Positions 23,097 to 32,740 of a stretch of 64,000 nucleotides of DNA are shown here, in pieces. The position numbers and the translations under genes were made by a program. The stretch lies in contig OY756150.1 of the NCBI GenBank assembly GCA_963576785.1, positions 1,984,001-2,048,000 on the forward strand. The letters run 5' to 3'. This DNA comes from Chlorophyllum brunneum (taxonomy: Eukaryota; Basidiomycota; Agaricomycetes; Agaricales; Agaricaceae). The notes beneath the pieces are model-generated. The model did not search any database. It saw only the letters and a program-made list of their open reading frames with translations, and was not told the origin of the DNA. Numbering within the stretch: the stretch's first letter is position 1; every line of letters begins with the position of its first letter.

Positions 23097-24035
23097 ATGC
23101 ACCTCACACTGTATCCATTGCACCCTAAACTTTGCCGATTACCTTCACAACACACCATGCATGCCAAATGCAAGCCCACCCCTTTCCCAGCCAACAATAC
23201 AGAATTCAAACAAGAACTTAACAACCTCCTCGATGCCCAGTCCACTGAAGATCAAATTGAACACTATACTGTCACAACCAAAGGACTCACATACATCACC
23301 CATGCCATCAACAACCTCCAAATCCAAGCCAAAGCCCTGAGCCACATTCTACTCATCACCACTACCAGAGCCCTTCCTGCCGCCATGTCAACTGGGAAAC
23401 ATGAACTTATGAAGGAGTTATTAGACAAAGCAGCCACCAATCTCAACGTATTAGTGTATTCTGATGCAAAGAAATGCATCCAAAGTGCCTTAATTATGAC
23501 AGGTGAAAGACTCAATCACCTTACCGACTCGAGCAACAATCCCACCTATAGACTTGCACGGAGACTAATGGATCTCAACTCATACATCCCCACTACCTTA
23601 CCCAACAAGCCACCCTACCACAAAGATGATGAACAGGACTGGTTAGATGAAGGAATGGAGGGAATTGACAAATCAGTCCCAGACTATCTAATGGAACCAG
23701 ATATGTGAGATGAAGTAGACCACCTCCTTATACAACTGCCTGATATGGACCTGCCACCCAAACCAACGATATTCAACCCACCCCCATCTTATCTCACACT
23801 CAAAGATGGAGGACAGTTCGAAGAAAACTACTGGGAAAAGATAATACACAACCTTGTTGCAGCTGAAACAAATGATACAGCAACATTCAAAGGACACACT
23901 ATAGCCCTCTTCAGAGGAGGCCAAGACCACGCCCCTTTCTGGATTGGATGTCGATACAAATCAGGAACCCTGATGATTGGTCCTACCAAATATCAACTTG
24001 TCAATGCCTTGCACAAAGAACAAGATGACAAGTAG
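23097..24035 (+). pseudogene. Extra ORF (ORF3) of plus-strand gypsy, one in-frame TGA
   Basis: This 312-codon frame lies between integrase and 3' LTR. ATG 23097 is the first in-frame ATG (MHLTLYPLHPKLC). A single TGA at 23706-23708 interrupts it, and the frame is otherwise open to TAG/TAA at 24033-24035. It is predicted mostly helical in the first 200 residues (ELMKELLDKAATNLNVLVYS, DAKKCIQSALIM). An acidic stretch (DDEQDWLDEGMEG) follows, then a C-terminal part with APFWIGCRYKSGTLMIGPT, which reads like a small beta-rich fold. There is no signal peptide or membrane span, so an envelope role is not supported. It is better preserved than pol. I do not recognise the family. Confidence 0.7.
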
Positions 24036-24064
24036 ACTATGATATTTCATGGGGTCATGAAAGT

Positions 24065-24075
24065 AAAAAGGGAGG
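24065..24075 (+). promoter_or_regulatory. 3' polypurine tract
   Basis: AAAAAGGGAGG ends three bases before the 3' LTR start TGTTATG. This is the expected plus-strand DNA priming site. Confidence 0.85.
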
Positions 24076-24078
24076 TAT

Positions 24079-24383
24079 TGTTATGAACTATAGATAGACA
24101 GTACATTCCTATTATGTGCCTGTCACATTTATCATTCCTATGTATCTGTTTCACCTATATATTTCATCTCTTATGGCTGTACCTCTTCTGACTCATCTTA
24201 TTCGTCTCTATGACTCCTTTACCCTGTTCCATTATTCTTAGTTCTTACCACTAGTATATAAAGTGTAGTAATACTTGATGTATTCCTTACACTTTACCAA
24301 TCGTATCATCCCTTACTCTCTTCTCTACTTTCCAGTCTTTATCCAAAGACTTGCAACCTGAGTCCTAGACTAAGGTCGTAACA
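24079..24383 (+). repeat. 3' LTR of plus-strand gypsy
   Basis: 305 bases, the same length as 4188-4492. Seven differences by eye, all C/T or A/G. The TATA box and the ACTTTACCAA segment (24291-24300) are kept. Confidence 0.95.
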
Positions 24384-24388
24384 TGGGT
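24384..24388. repeat. 5-bp target site duplication (right) of plus-strand gypsy
   Basis: TGGGT, identical to 4183-4187. The minus-strand integrase frame resumes here. Confidence 0.95.
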
Positions 24389-27300
24389 GGATTTTCCATT
24401 TAAAGGGAAGTTTAAGTCTATATGTCATTGGAGAAATGACTTGTTCAATTTCATATGGTCCTTCTCTTTTTGGTACCATCTTTTTGGATGGGTATGCAAG
24501 TTTCAGGTTTTGGGATTCCAACCATACCTTCTGACCAAGGGTAAAGAGTTTGAAGGTGGAGGTAATGTGTTTTCTCATACATTCTTGAGCTATTTTATGT
24601 GCTACTATTGCTTTGTTTCTAGTATAGTCAAGGGTTTGGAGTCTTTCTTCTGATAATTGTATGTTTGGGGTCTCAATTATTCCTGGTATACCTTGTGGAT
24701 TGTATCCCATGATTAATTCAAATGGTATTTACTTTTGTTCCAAATAAAGTCTTGAGTTGTGAGTGAATTCGAGGATAGGAATATATTTAACCCAGTTGGT
24801 TGGGTTATGCAATGTATACAGTGATAGATAAGCTGCAATTTCTTGATTAAATCATTCAGTGGTTCTATCTGTTTGAGAATGGAAGGCAGTAGACAATGCT
24901 TGTTTAATATTGATTTCTTTTATTAATGTTTTTATTGATTTTACTGAAAATCTTGGGTCTCTGTCAGATATTATCTTGTCTGGTAGTTCATATCAAGGGA
25001 AGAATTTCAATAGGAATGATGCAATGTCTTTGGTGGTCTGATTTTTGGTAGTAGGGATAAAAATAGCCCCTTTTGAAAGTCCATCGTCCACAATAGACAG
25101 AATAGAATTGTATTTCTTGTTATTGTAATCTCTCAATGGTAGTAAATCCATTATTAGGTCCATCACAATTTGGGAAAATGGTTTAGTTAAGTTAGGAGGG
25201 TCAATTGGTGATAATACTGGTTTTGTCAGATGCCTATTAATCTTGTATTATTGACATTTTGCACATCCTTTCACATAATTTCGTACAAAAGTTGTCATTC
25301 TTGGTTAATAACAATTGTTTTTGACCAATCAATAGGTTTCTTGTTTGCCTGGGTGTCCTACCATAGGATTATTGTGGTATTTTTATAGTATTTGTCTTTT
25401 TAGTTGTAAATCATCAGGAATTACAACTTTTTTATTGTAAAGTAGAAGTATTTCTTGTTGTACTTGATAGATTGAATACTGTTTATCAACTAGTTCTGGT
25501 TTCTTGTTTATTAATGCTTGTAGAGCATTGGTTGATAAGGTATCATATTTTGCAGATTGAATAATCATATTTTGAAGATTTTAGTCAATAATATTGATAA
25601 AGACTTTATCTGAAAGTATTGTAATATCTTTGTTGTCTTAATCCTCATCTGGGATATAGTCTGGTTGTCTTGATAGTGCATCTGCTGCAGGTATTTTTGA
25701 TCCAGGGACATGTTTGATTTTGAAATCAAATCTTGTTAAGTATTCATACCATCTGGCTTGTTATCTATTAATATTTTAGGGTTTTTTTCCAAAAGATCAA
25801 ATTTTGATGGTCTGATCAAATTAATACTTGATGTCTTGCTCCTTCCAAGTAATGTTGCCATTTTTCTAATACTCTAATTATTGAGAGCAATTCTCTATCA
25901 TGTATATCATAGTTTCTCTCTAATGGTGAAAATATTTTGGAAAAGAATAAGACTGGGTGTCAATTTCCATTGGTATCTTTCTGGGTAAGAATAACACTAG
26001 AGGTATATTTTGATGCATCACATTCAATTTCAAATGGTTTAGTCTGGTCTGGGGTAACAAGGACTGGTTTTTTGGTGAACTTATTTTTTAGGTCCTTGAA
26101 TGATTGGTTGGCTTTGGGTGGCCAGTCAAAGGTTTTGCTTTTTGATAGCAAACCATTAAATGGTCTAGTGATATCAGCATAATAGTGGATGAATTTGCAA
26201 TAGAAGTTTGTAAGTCCTATAAATTTTCTATAAATTTTCTTATTTTTTTCATGGTCTTTGGTTGTAGCCAGTTATATATGCCATTAAGCTTGGTTTAATC
26301 CATTTTTATTTTTCCTAGTATAATGATGAATCCTAGGTATTTGAGTTTTTGAGTCTCAAATTCACATTTTTCTCCTTTGAGATATAAGTTGTTTTGTTCT
26401 AGGTGTTTGAGTACTTGTTCCATTCTTTTATCTAGTTTTTCAATTGTTGGTGCAAAGATAAGAATATCATTCATATAGACTATGATTAAGCATTGGTTAA
26501 TCATATCTCTGAAGATGTCATTCATTATGGATTGGAACATAGTGGGGGAATTGGTTAATCCAAAAACATGACTATTGGTTCATAAAGACCAAATTTGGTG
26601 GAAAATACTGCTTTCCATTAGTCTCCATTATGGATTCGAATGTTATTGTATCCTAATCAGATGTCGAGCTTGGTGAAATACTTGGTGCCTTTTAATTTGT
26701 CTAGTATGTTGGATATGAGGGGTAATAGATAGGCATTCTTGATGGTGTAATCATTTAAGTATTTGTAGTTTTGACAAGGTCAAAGTTTTCCATCCTTCTT
26801 TCCTACAAAGAAGAGGGAGGACACCATTGGTGATTCTGATTTTTGAATATAACCTTTTTGAAGATTTTCTTTGAGGAATTGTTTGGTAACTGCTCTTTTG
26901 GTATTGGAAAGTCTAAAAGCTTTTTCTTTATGAGGCTTAAAATCAGGTTTTAAGTCTATCTTGTGGTCATAGGATCTTGATGGAGGAAATTGTTTAGATT
27001 CCTTATTGTCAAATATTTTAGCAAATTTTTGCCATTTCTTCAGTAGTTGAAATTCTTTCTTGTTATTCTTCAACTTGGCTTTAGCTAAATCAGCAGCAAT
27101 AGCTGACTTATAGTTTAATTCAATAATTCTCTCTATTTCTTGAGAATTTGAATATTTGTTGTATAATTCAGGTGATTTGTAGTATCTGAGAGGGTTAGAT
27201 TGCCGATTATCTTATAATTCTTCTATTTTGTCAAGGACAGTGAGATGGTTTCAAGTGATTGATCCTATATCCACAGGTCCATGGAGTAAGTGTAGGAGTT

Positions 27301-27700
27301 CTTGTTCTTGTTGATTGGTTCTCCATTAAAATGTCCTTGATTGCCAATTTATATCTGGGTTATATTGTTCAAGAAAGGGTATTCCTAGAATAATATCTTT
27401 CAAAGCTAATCAGGTGATTAGGGTTTGAACTTGACATGTCTTGTTGTTGATGGTAGTGTTTAAAATAGTGTAATTCTTGACAGTAGCATTGGGGTTTGAT
27501 GATCCATCAGTATATTGTAAAATGATCAGTGTCTCGAGGTTCTTGATGATTAGACCATGTTTATTAACATCTTTTTCATCAATAAAGTTTTCTTATGCTC
27601 CAGAGTCAATTAGAGCAGTTACTTTGAATGGTTTTGAAGTCTTTTTGGAATGTATTTTTAATGGGAGAAATATAAAATGATTGTTGATAGTTCAGGGAAA
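24389..27700 (-). pseudogene. Minus-strand gypsy pol (protease, RT, RNase H, integrase body), broken
   Basis: Read right to left. The aspartic protease is near 27615 (VTALIDSGA, then a stop, ENFID). Reverse transcriptase runs about 27000-26290, with KIDLKPDFKPHKEKAFRLS near 26950, SSLFFVGKKDGKL near 26820 and YMND near 26475, where the first Asp of the YxDD box is replaced. RNase H is near 26050 (FEIECDASKYTSSVIL, then RNYDIHDRELL). The integrase has a zinc-binding region (MVGHPGKQ near 25365, CAKCQ near 25260). Its catalytic core is SQIVMDLIMDLLP near 25165, ISDRDPRF near 24975 and a degraded Gln-Thr-Asp-Arg-Thr-Thr-Glu block near 24860. The C-terminal part is GPYEIEQVISPMTYRLKLP near 24440. 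Stops of all three types occur. The chromodomain continues at 4187-3937. Confidence 0.9.
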
Positions 27701-27999
27701 ATAAATGAGGTTAATTAATGGTAATAGAAAAGGAGGTTCCAATCCTATTATCTTGGTCTCCAGATTTAAAAATCCAAAAAGGTATTCTTTACTTCTGATT
27801 GGTATTCTTCGGGGATCTGATTGACTATATTGGCTGCTACTTTTCCCATAAAAATAGTATTTAAAGTGCTTGAAGCTAGTGTGGGGGATTTGGGAAAGAG
27901 GGATTGTGGTGGCCCTTTAGGAGGTGGTTTTCTAAGGGGTTTGGTTTGGGAGGTCCTCTTTAAAAGTTCTGAGATGGTCTATTGGGTATCAGAGATTGT

Positions 28000-29791
28000 T
28001 GTTGAAAGTTGTTTGGCTTTGGTTAATTCTGAAATGGTTGTGGTTTCCTAGGTATAGGACAGTTTCAAGCAAAGTGTCCTTTTCTTCCACATCTAATGCA
28101 TGCTCCACTGGTGAAGCATTGTTCTCCATCGGAGTAAATATTGCATTGAGTTCTGCTCCAGTATATTTCATTTCATATACTTGATCAGCATCTTCTTCAT
28201 CTTCTTTTTCTTCTTCCTGATATTCTTCTTGTACTTCTTCATCATCATAGTATTCATAGTACTGATCTTCACATTGATCTGAATACTGTTGGGGATCTTC
28301 ATATCTATTTTGGTAATAGATATTATCCACATCCATGGCATAGGGGTCTTGGACTGGTTGAGGTCAATTTTGATAATTTGACAAGTATTGTTGTCAGTAT
28401 AGTTGGGGATCATATCTTTTCTGGTTTTGATAGGAATTTATATGAGATGACCCAAAATTGGCTTTGTTTCTTTGTTGGATGGCTTTGTATTGAATAGCCA
28501 TATCAAACCATCCTGCTAGTGTAGTAGGAGGATTGAATTGGGTAGATATTTCCATTGAAATATCTCAGCAAATAGCTCATCAATAAATGTCAATTAAAAC
28601 CTCATCTATCTCAATTCCTGAGATGTGAGCTTTAATCTGGAATTCTGCATTGAATTCCGGAATGGTTTGACTAGGTGATTAAACTAATGATTTTAGTTCT
28701 TGGTAGGCAGCAGCTGGCTTGTTTGGTAGTGCATAAGTACATTGGAGTTCTGTCTTGAATTCATTATAAGTAGGTAGTATAACTCCTATAGTTGGATTGG
28801 CTGGTGGTATTGGTTGTACTCTAGTTACTTGTATGGTGTTTGTTTGGGATAAGATGTATTGGTTGGCCCAAATATGCAATCTTGGTCCAGTCATAAGGGC
28901 AAGCATATATCATATCTTGTTGGTATCATCATTGAAGAGAGTTCTATTTGCATTAAAATAAATTTCACAGGATGATAGCCATTTCTTAAATTCAGAACAT
29001 TCTCTACTGAAGCATGGGGGTTCTGGGAATTTGATATGTTGTTGTTGTTGTGCCATTGGTAAGACAGCAGTTCCTGGGGGTAGTGATGGTGAAGTTAATG
29101 GGCTCAGTGATAGACTAGGTGTAGGAGTTCTTGAGAGGGTGACAGTTTGGTACTGAGGACTTAAGTGGATCAGGGAGGGATTCATGGTGTTTGGAGGTGA
29201 TTCTTGATTTCCTGGAGTATTACTTGAGCTTTTTCTAGGTATTCCTTGGCTTGTTCCTGTTTCAGTTGATCCTGAAGATCTTTCTGGTCGAGAAGTTGTG
29301 AATTGTGAAGGATTTCTTGTATCTGTAAATGAATTTCTTCTTTCTGTTGAGGAGTTTATTGAACTGCTAGGTCTTGGCATGGAAGATTTTGTTGTAGCTT
29401 TGGGAGATTGTAGGTCCAAAGTTCTAGGAGTGATCTGATGTAGGTCAGATACTGTAGGTGTACTGAGTAAAGGTTGAAGGTTGATTCCTTTGTTTTTCCT
29501 TTCTTGTGAATATTGGGAGTCAGTTTCAGTTGCTGATTGGTATGGAATAGTTGGTTGACTTTCAATAAGTAGGTGAGTCTGGCTTTTGCTGCTTGAGGGA
29601 AGTCTTGGAGTAGATAGTGATCCTGGAGGTTTTCTATCTGAACTAGTGTTAGGCTTTTGGTGAATCAAGTATTGAGGTTTCCAAATGACTTGAGATGTTG
29701 TTAGTGGATAATCAATTGAGTTTCTGGGTTTGGAAGAAGATCCTTCTAGAAGATGATGTTCCTTGTTGAAATTCTGGAGGGAATGGATCAT
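28000..29791 (-). pseudogene. Minus-strand gypsy gag, broken
   Basis: The frame from ATG 29791 has a long Ser/Thr/Pro-rich N-terminal region, unusual for gag. A capsid-like segment starts MAQQQQHIKFPEPPCFSREC (about 29055), with FKKWLSSCEIYFN and, after a stop near 28908, MLALMTGPRLHIWANQYI. A conserved gag helix pair follows (YNEFKTELQCTYALPNKPAAAYQEL). Later come a Tyr/Gln/Asp-rich segment, a strongly acidic run (EEVQEEYQEEEKEDEEDADQ near 28200) and one CCHC knuckle, CIRCGRKGHFA-stop-NC near 28070-28110, in a shifted frame. Several TGA, TAA and TAG codons and a frame change near 28140 break it. The acidic run beside a zinc knuckle is noteworthy. Confidence 0.85.
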
Positions 29792-30041
29792 GTTCAGAAG
29801 CTAGGATAGCTTTATGAGATCTGTTGTCAGATGATTCTCTGTTGTTGGCTCTGAAGGTTGGGGCAATTTTGGAAGTGATGAGCTTATCAAGGCTAAGTGG
29901 AACCAAGGAATATGCTTATTGAGTTAAGTAGAACTGTGAAAGGTTTTTGTGATGCAAAGAGATGTCTATACAGACTTGGTCTCAATGATACACAGGGTGA
30001 GAGTTCAGATAGCTAGTCTGAAGTCTCAAGGGTGAAAGAGG

Positions 30042-30113
30042 GCCTAGTAGCTAGGTTGTCTTTTGAGGATGAGTGAGGATAAAAGAGAGCCTAGTAGCTA
30101 GGTTGTCTTTTTG
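30042..30113. repeat. Short direct repeat in minus-strand gypsy leader
   Basis: GCCTAGTAGCTAGGTTGTCTT occurs at about 30042 and again 47 bases later at about 30089, with related surrounding bases. It lies between primer site and gag. Purpose unknown; probably a local slippage duplication. Confidence 0.7.
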
Positions 30114-30176
30114 AGAATAGAAACAACTGTTTGGTGCCCAATACAGAGGATAACAGTCAAGTCTGGGAGTAGGTTG

Positions 30177-30187
30177 AGTTTGGAATT
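30177..30187 (-). promoter_or_regulatory. Primer binding site, self-complementary to own LTR
   Basis: On the minus strand AATTCCAAACT starts one base after the LTR end. It pairs perfectly over 11 bases with LTR positions 30251-30241, which lie 34 bases after the TATA box at 30285-30279. Same geometry as the plus-strand element. Confidence 0.78.
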
Positions 30188-30188
30188 A

Positions 30189-30463
30189 TGTTAACCAGTG
30201 AATAGGATTGCTCAAATGAAGCAAATGAGTGAAACTATAGAATTCCAAACTAGAGATACTGTTAGATTTGTTGTAGTCTTTTATAGGGTTTTACTGGAAG
30301 CAACAGAAAAGGGAATATCAACTGAATGGAGTTCTGAGGTCATAGACAAGTCATAGGAAAAGATACAAGTCATTGTAAGGTCATAAATGAGTCAGGAGTA
30401 GAGAGGGGTAGAGAGAAGTGGAGAAAATAAAATTGGAGTAGGGTACAGGGTATGTTGGTAACA
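30189..30463 (-). repeat. 5' LTR of minus-strand gypsy
   Basis: 275 bases. On the minus strand it begins TGTTACCAAC and ends GGTTAACA, with matching inverted termini. It is pyrimidine-rich and has TATAAAA at 30285-30279. The boundaries were set by the TG...CA ends and by the primer site next to it. The partner LTR is outside the window, so the call rests on this internal evidence. Confidence 0.75.
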
Positions 30464-30860
30464 CTGGCAGTCAGTAAAAGACATTGCTCCCCTATACATA
30501 CAGGATTTCCAGCTCCCACACACTTGAGCCTAGAGACCCAACCACTTTTTGGGGGGTTAACCCTCACCTCAAACATAATGGCTGGGCATTGGGTGGGCAA
30601 CCTGTCTACATCCTCTCCTCAGGCTCACACCCTGGCCAATATTGAAATCTGTCCCTCTTTGAGATTCTGATCCACCACTCCCGAAGACTTTGCATGGTTT
30701 GCCTAAGCATTAACTACGAGATGATATGATACAAAATGATAGATTATGTTCCCTTAAGTGTCACCCTATCCCAAGACCCATGTTCCTGCCCAATATAGGT
30801 TCCATCATCTTTGTAACTCTCATCCACCTCACAAACAACCATCTCCCATTTCCAATGCAC
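30464..30860. other. Unique-looking flank of the gypsy insertion
   Basis: This is host sequence next to the LTR with no coding frame I can support. Positions about 30545-30690 resemble 35440-35590 (shared GGGCAACCTGTC, CTCACAC and CCACTCCC blocks). It therefore belongs to the duplicated host units to the right. Confidence 0.5.
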
Positions 30861-30889
30861 TCATACTTCATCTGCTTCAGTTGGCTCTA

Positions 30890-31620
30890 AGAGTCATAAG
30901 ACCTATACCACCAAATGCCACGATGGTTTTGTTTATTCAGACCTGAAAGTCATTCAAGGAACTTAGGAGTGTGGATAGAAGAGGAGAAGATGAAGAAATA
31001 CTGAGCAGATAGCATACGGGGGGATTTGAGTTTGGATTTGCATATGTATTTCCTGCGACAAAGTCCATGAGTCAATGCCCCCGGTGTTCTAGGCTTGGTG
31101 GTCACAAATCTGGGATTCTGGAATAAAAATGCAATATGGTATCGGGGGAAAGACATCCTAATGGACAGGTGGTCTTGGTTGCTTGGTTGGGTTGGTAGGT
31201 AAGTGACATTGATGATAACCTTCTAGATCATGACTTGATGTATTTTAATGAGGATGAAGATGTAGCATCTCCTCAGAAGTACAGGCCCCTACCTGAACAC
31301 CCGTCGGCCACACCCACATTTGCTAGGGGTGCATACCACACGAATTTTATGAAAAACCCATTGTCGAGGTCATACCCTGGCAGAACGGCTTTTAACGACG
31401 TGGAAGACGGAAAGGCCTGAAAGGAGTCAGGGACAAGTTAGAACAATGTCTCTCAGTTCAAATCACACTATAAAGCACCCCTACCTCTCGGCATAAATGT
31501 AATGGGAGGTACACGGCTTCAGGATCAGGCTCAGGCTCTGTTTCAGGTTCGAGGATTAGTATTAATAGTGTCGGATGGAATGTATCGGAAAAACCGGAAA
31601 TCCTGACCAACGGTACCGTT
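30890..31620 (+). pseudogene. Relic of second gene-like repeat, copy a
   Basis: Plus-strand reading gives conserved short blocks such as YFNEDEDVASPQKYRPLPEH near 31240 and SYPGRTAFNDVEDGKA near 31370. A Ser/Gly-rich low-complexity stretch follows, made by repeats of the type GGCTCAGGCTCTG near 31525. A GT...AG pair (31200 to about 31250) sits where the other copies have one and may be a former intron. Matching blocks occur in the other copies (32150-32740, 42530-43290, 43900-44480, about 49330-49720) and, for the N-terminal part, at 37943. All have stops. The family is not recognised. Confidence 0.45.
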
Positions 31621-32149
31621 TCCCATGACACCCTTCAGTTTGTCATTGAGTGTGGGTAGTTCTCTGAGATTGGTAGTGGTGGTGGTGGGGGGATCGACTG
31701 GCTGTGCCTGTTACCTCGGGTTTCAATTCAGCCACGCAACCAACATCCATTATGTTGACCTGGATTATTGGCATCTACGACTGGAACAAATATGGCGGGT
31801 GCTACACCCATGTCCTCAAGTACGATCACTGCAACAACAAGCAGATCGACCAAGCCGAAACTGAGGACAAGGATGGGTATGAATTATCTCCCATGAACTT
31901 CTATCATTATTTTTACTTTCGGCTTGGATTGATTATATACCTACCACACTCATTCGTATCTCGTTTGTTCCTTGTTCCGTTGTCATACGTCTAATGTTCA
32001 TTAATCTCCCGCTATTCTGTGGATCCATGGATCAGACTGGGTTTTGCGAAGTGTTAATACATTGGTCTCAGCCCGAGGCGCTCAGCAAGTGTCTTTCTCC
32101 AGCACATACAACCCCACCTCTTCAGGTGCATCTGCTCCCCCTGCTGCAA

Positions 32150-32740
32150 GCCGAGCGCGATACACCGATGAGGAAGGAAAGATGTCGGGATGGACGCCTA
32201 TTGAGAGGCAGGCATGGCTTGACAGTCCCAACTGGTCTTAGTCGGAGTGGCGGGTAAATGCCATCGTAGGTTTCCAGATCACGACCTAATACATTTTTAG
32301 TGAGGAGGAAGATGCAATGTCTCTTTTGACGTGCAGGCTTTGGATATCGAATTTATGCAGACGTTCATCAGCTACGTCCACGGGTTCCATGGGTTCATAT
32401 CACATCCGTCTTGCGAGACCTGCGAAATACCCACTGTCGAGTCGCGTTCCGGTGGAACGGTTAATATTGGCAGAAGGTGTCTATGAAGGGGGTCGACTCT
32501 GAGCTAGAACGATGTTTTCAAGTTGGAGAAATGTTGTACAGCTGCCTCTACCCTGTGGTATGGATATAGTGGGAAGTGCTCGGCTTCGGGCTCTGGTTCT
32601 GGCTCTGGTTCAGGTTCGAGGTTTGGTACAAGCGGTCTTGGATCAAATACATCAGGAACAAGGACAAACTTTTGGCGATGACGACAACAGACAACGGCCT
32701 CACACGCTGTTAGCATTATCATCGAGTATTCCATTACCAT
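32150..32740 (+). pseudogene. Relic of second gene-like repeat, copy b
   Basis: It contains YTDEEGKMSGWTPIERQAWL near 32162 followed by DSPNWS, then a stop, and a possible intron GTAAATG...TTTTTAG (about 32252-32299). The next blocks are EEEDAM near 32303 and a Ser/Gly repeat (GSGSGSGSGSRFGTS) near 32580-32630. The opposite strand of that repeat reads EPEPEPEPEPE, which is probably a shadow. It is homologous to copy d at 43900-44480, where one stop is shared. Confidence 0.45.

Larger units (their letters stand above)
4188..24383 (+). mobile_element. Plus-strand Ty3/gypsy chromodomain retrotransposon with two nested LINEs
   Basis: This is a full-length element flanked by 305-bp LTRs and a perfect TGGGT duplication. 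Order: LTR, self-primer site 4494-4503, leader (interrupted by a LINE at 4615-11382), gag 11687-12544, pol (protease, reverse transcriptase, RNase H; interrupted by a LINE at 14690-21715; then integrase with chromodomain), an internal purine tract, an extra ORF 23097-24035, a terminal purine tract 24065-24075 and the 3' LTR. Without the two LINEs and their target duplications the original element is about 6.37 kb. By my alignment the two LTRs differ at 7 of 305 positions, all transitions. Coding parts carry many stops, mainly TGA, so the copy is dead. Confidence 0.95.
2954..30463 (-). mobile_element. Minus-strand Ty3/gypsy chromodomain retrotransposon, split by a later insertion
   Basis: Reading right to left, it has a 5' LTR (30463-30189), a primer site (30187-30177), a leader, gag with one CCHC knuckle, aspartic protease, reverse transcriptase, RNase H, integrase with chromodomain, then an extra ORF running to 2954. 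The integrase is interrupted by the plus-strand gypsy element 4188-24383. The two halves join exactly at the target duplication TGGGT, between residues ...KWKIHP (about 24389) and VFHAILLTPY (about 4183). The 3' LTR is not seen and must lie left of the window or beyond LINE copy 1. Stops, frameshifts and a damaged YxDD box show it is inactive. Genome fraction actually belonging to it: 2954-4187 and 24384-30463. Confidence 0.9.

Noticed and set aside
23097..24035. Envelope gene of an errantivirus-like element
   Set aside because: The position fits, but there is no signal peptide, cleavage site or membrane anchor.
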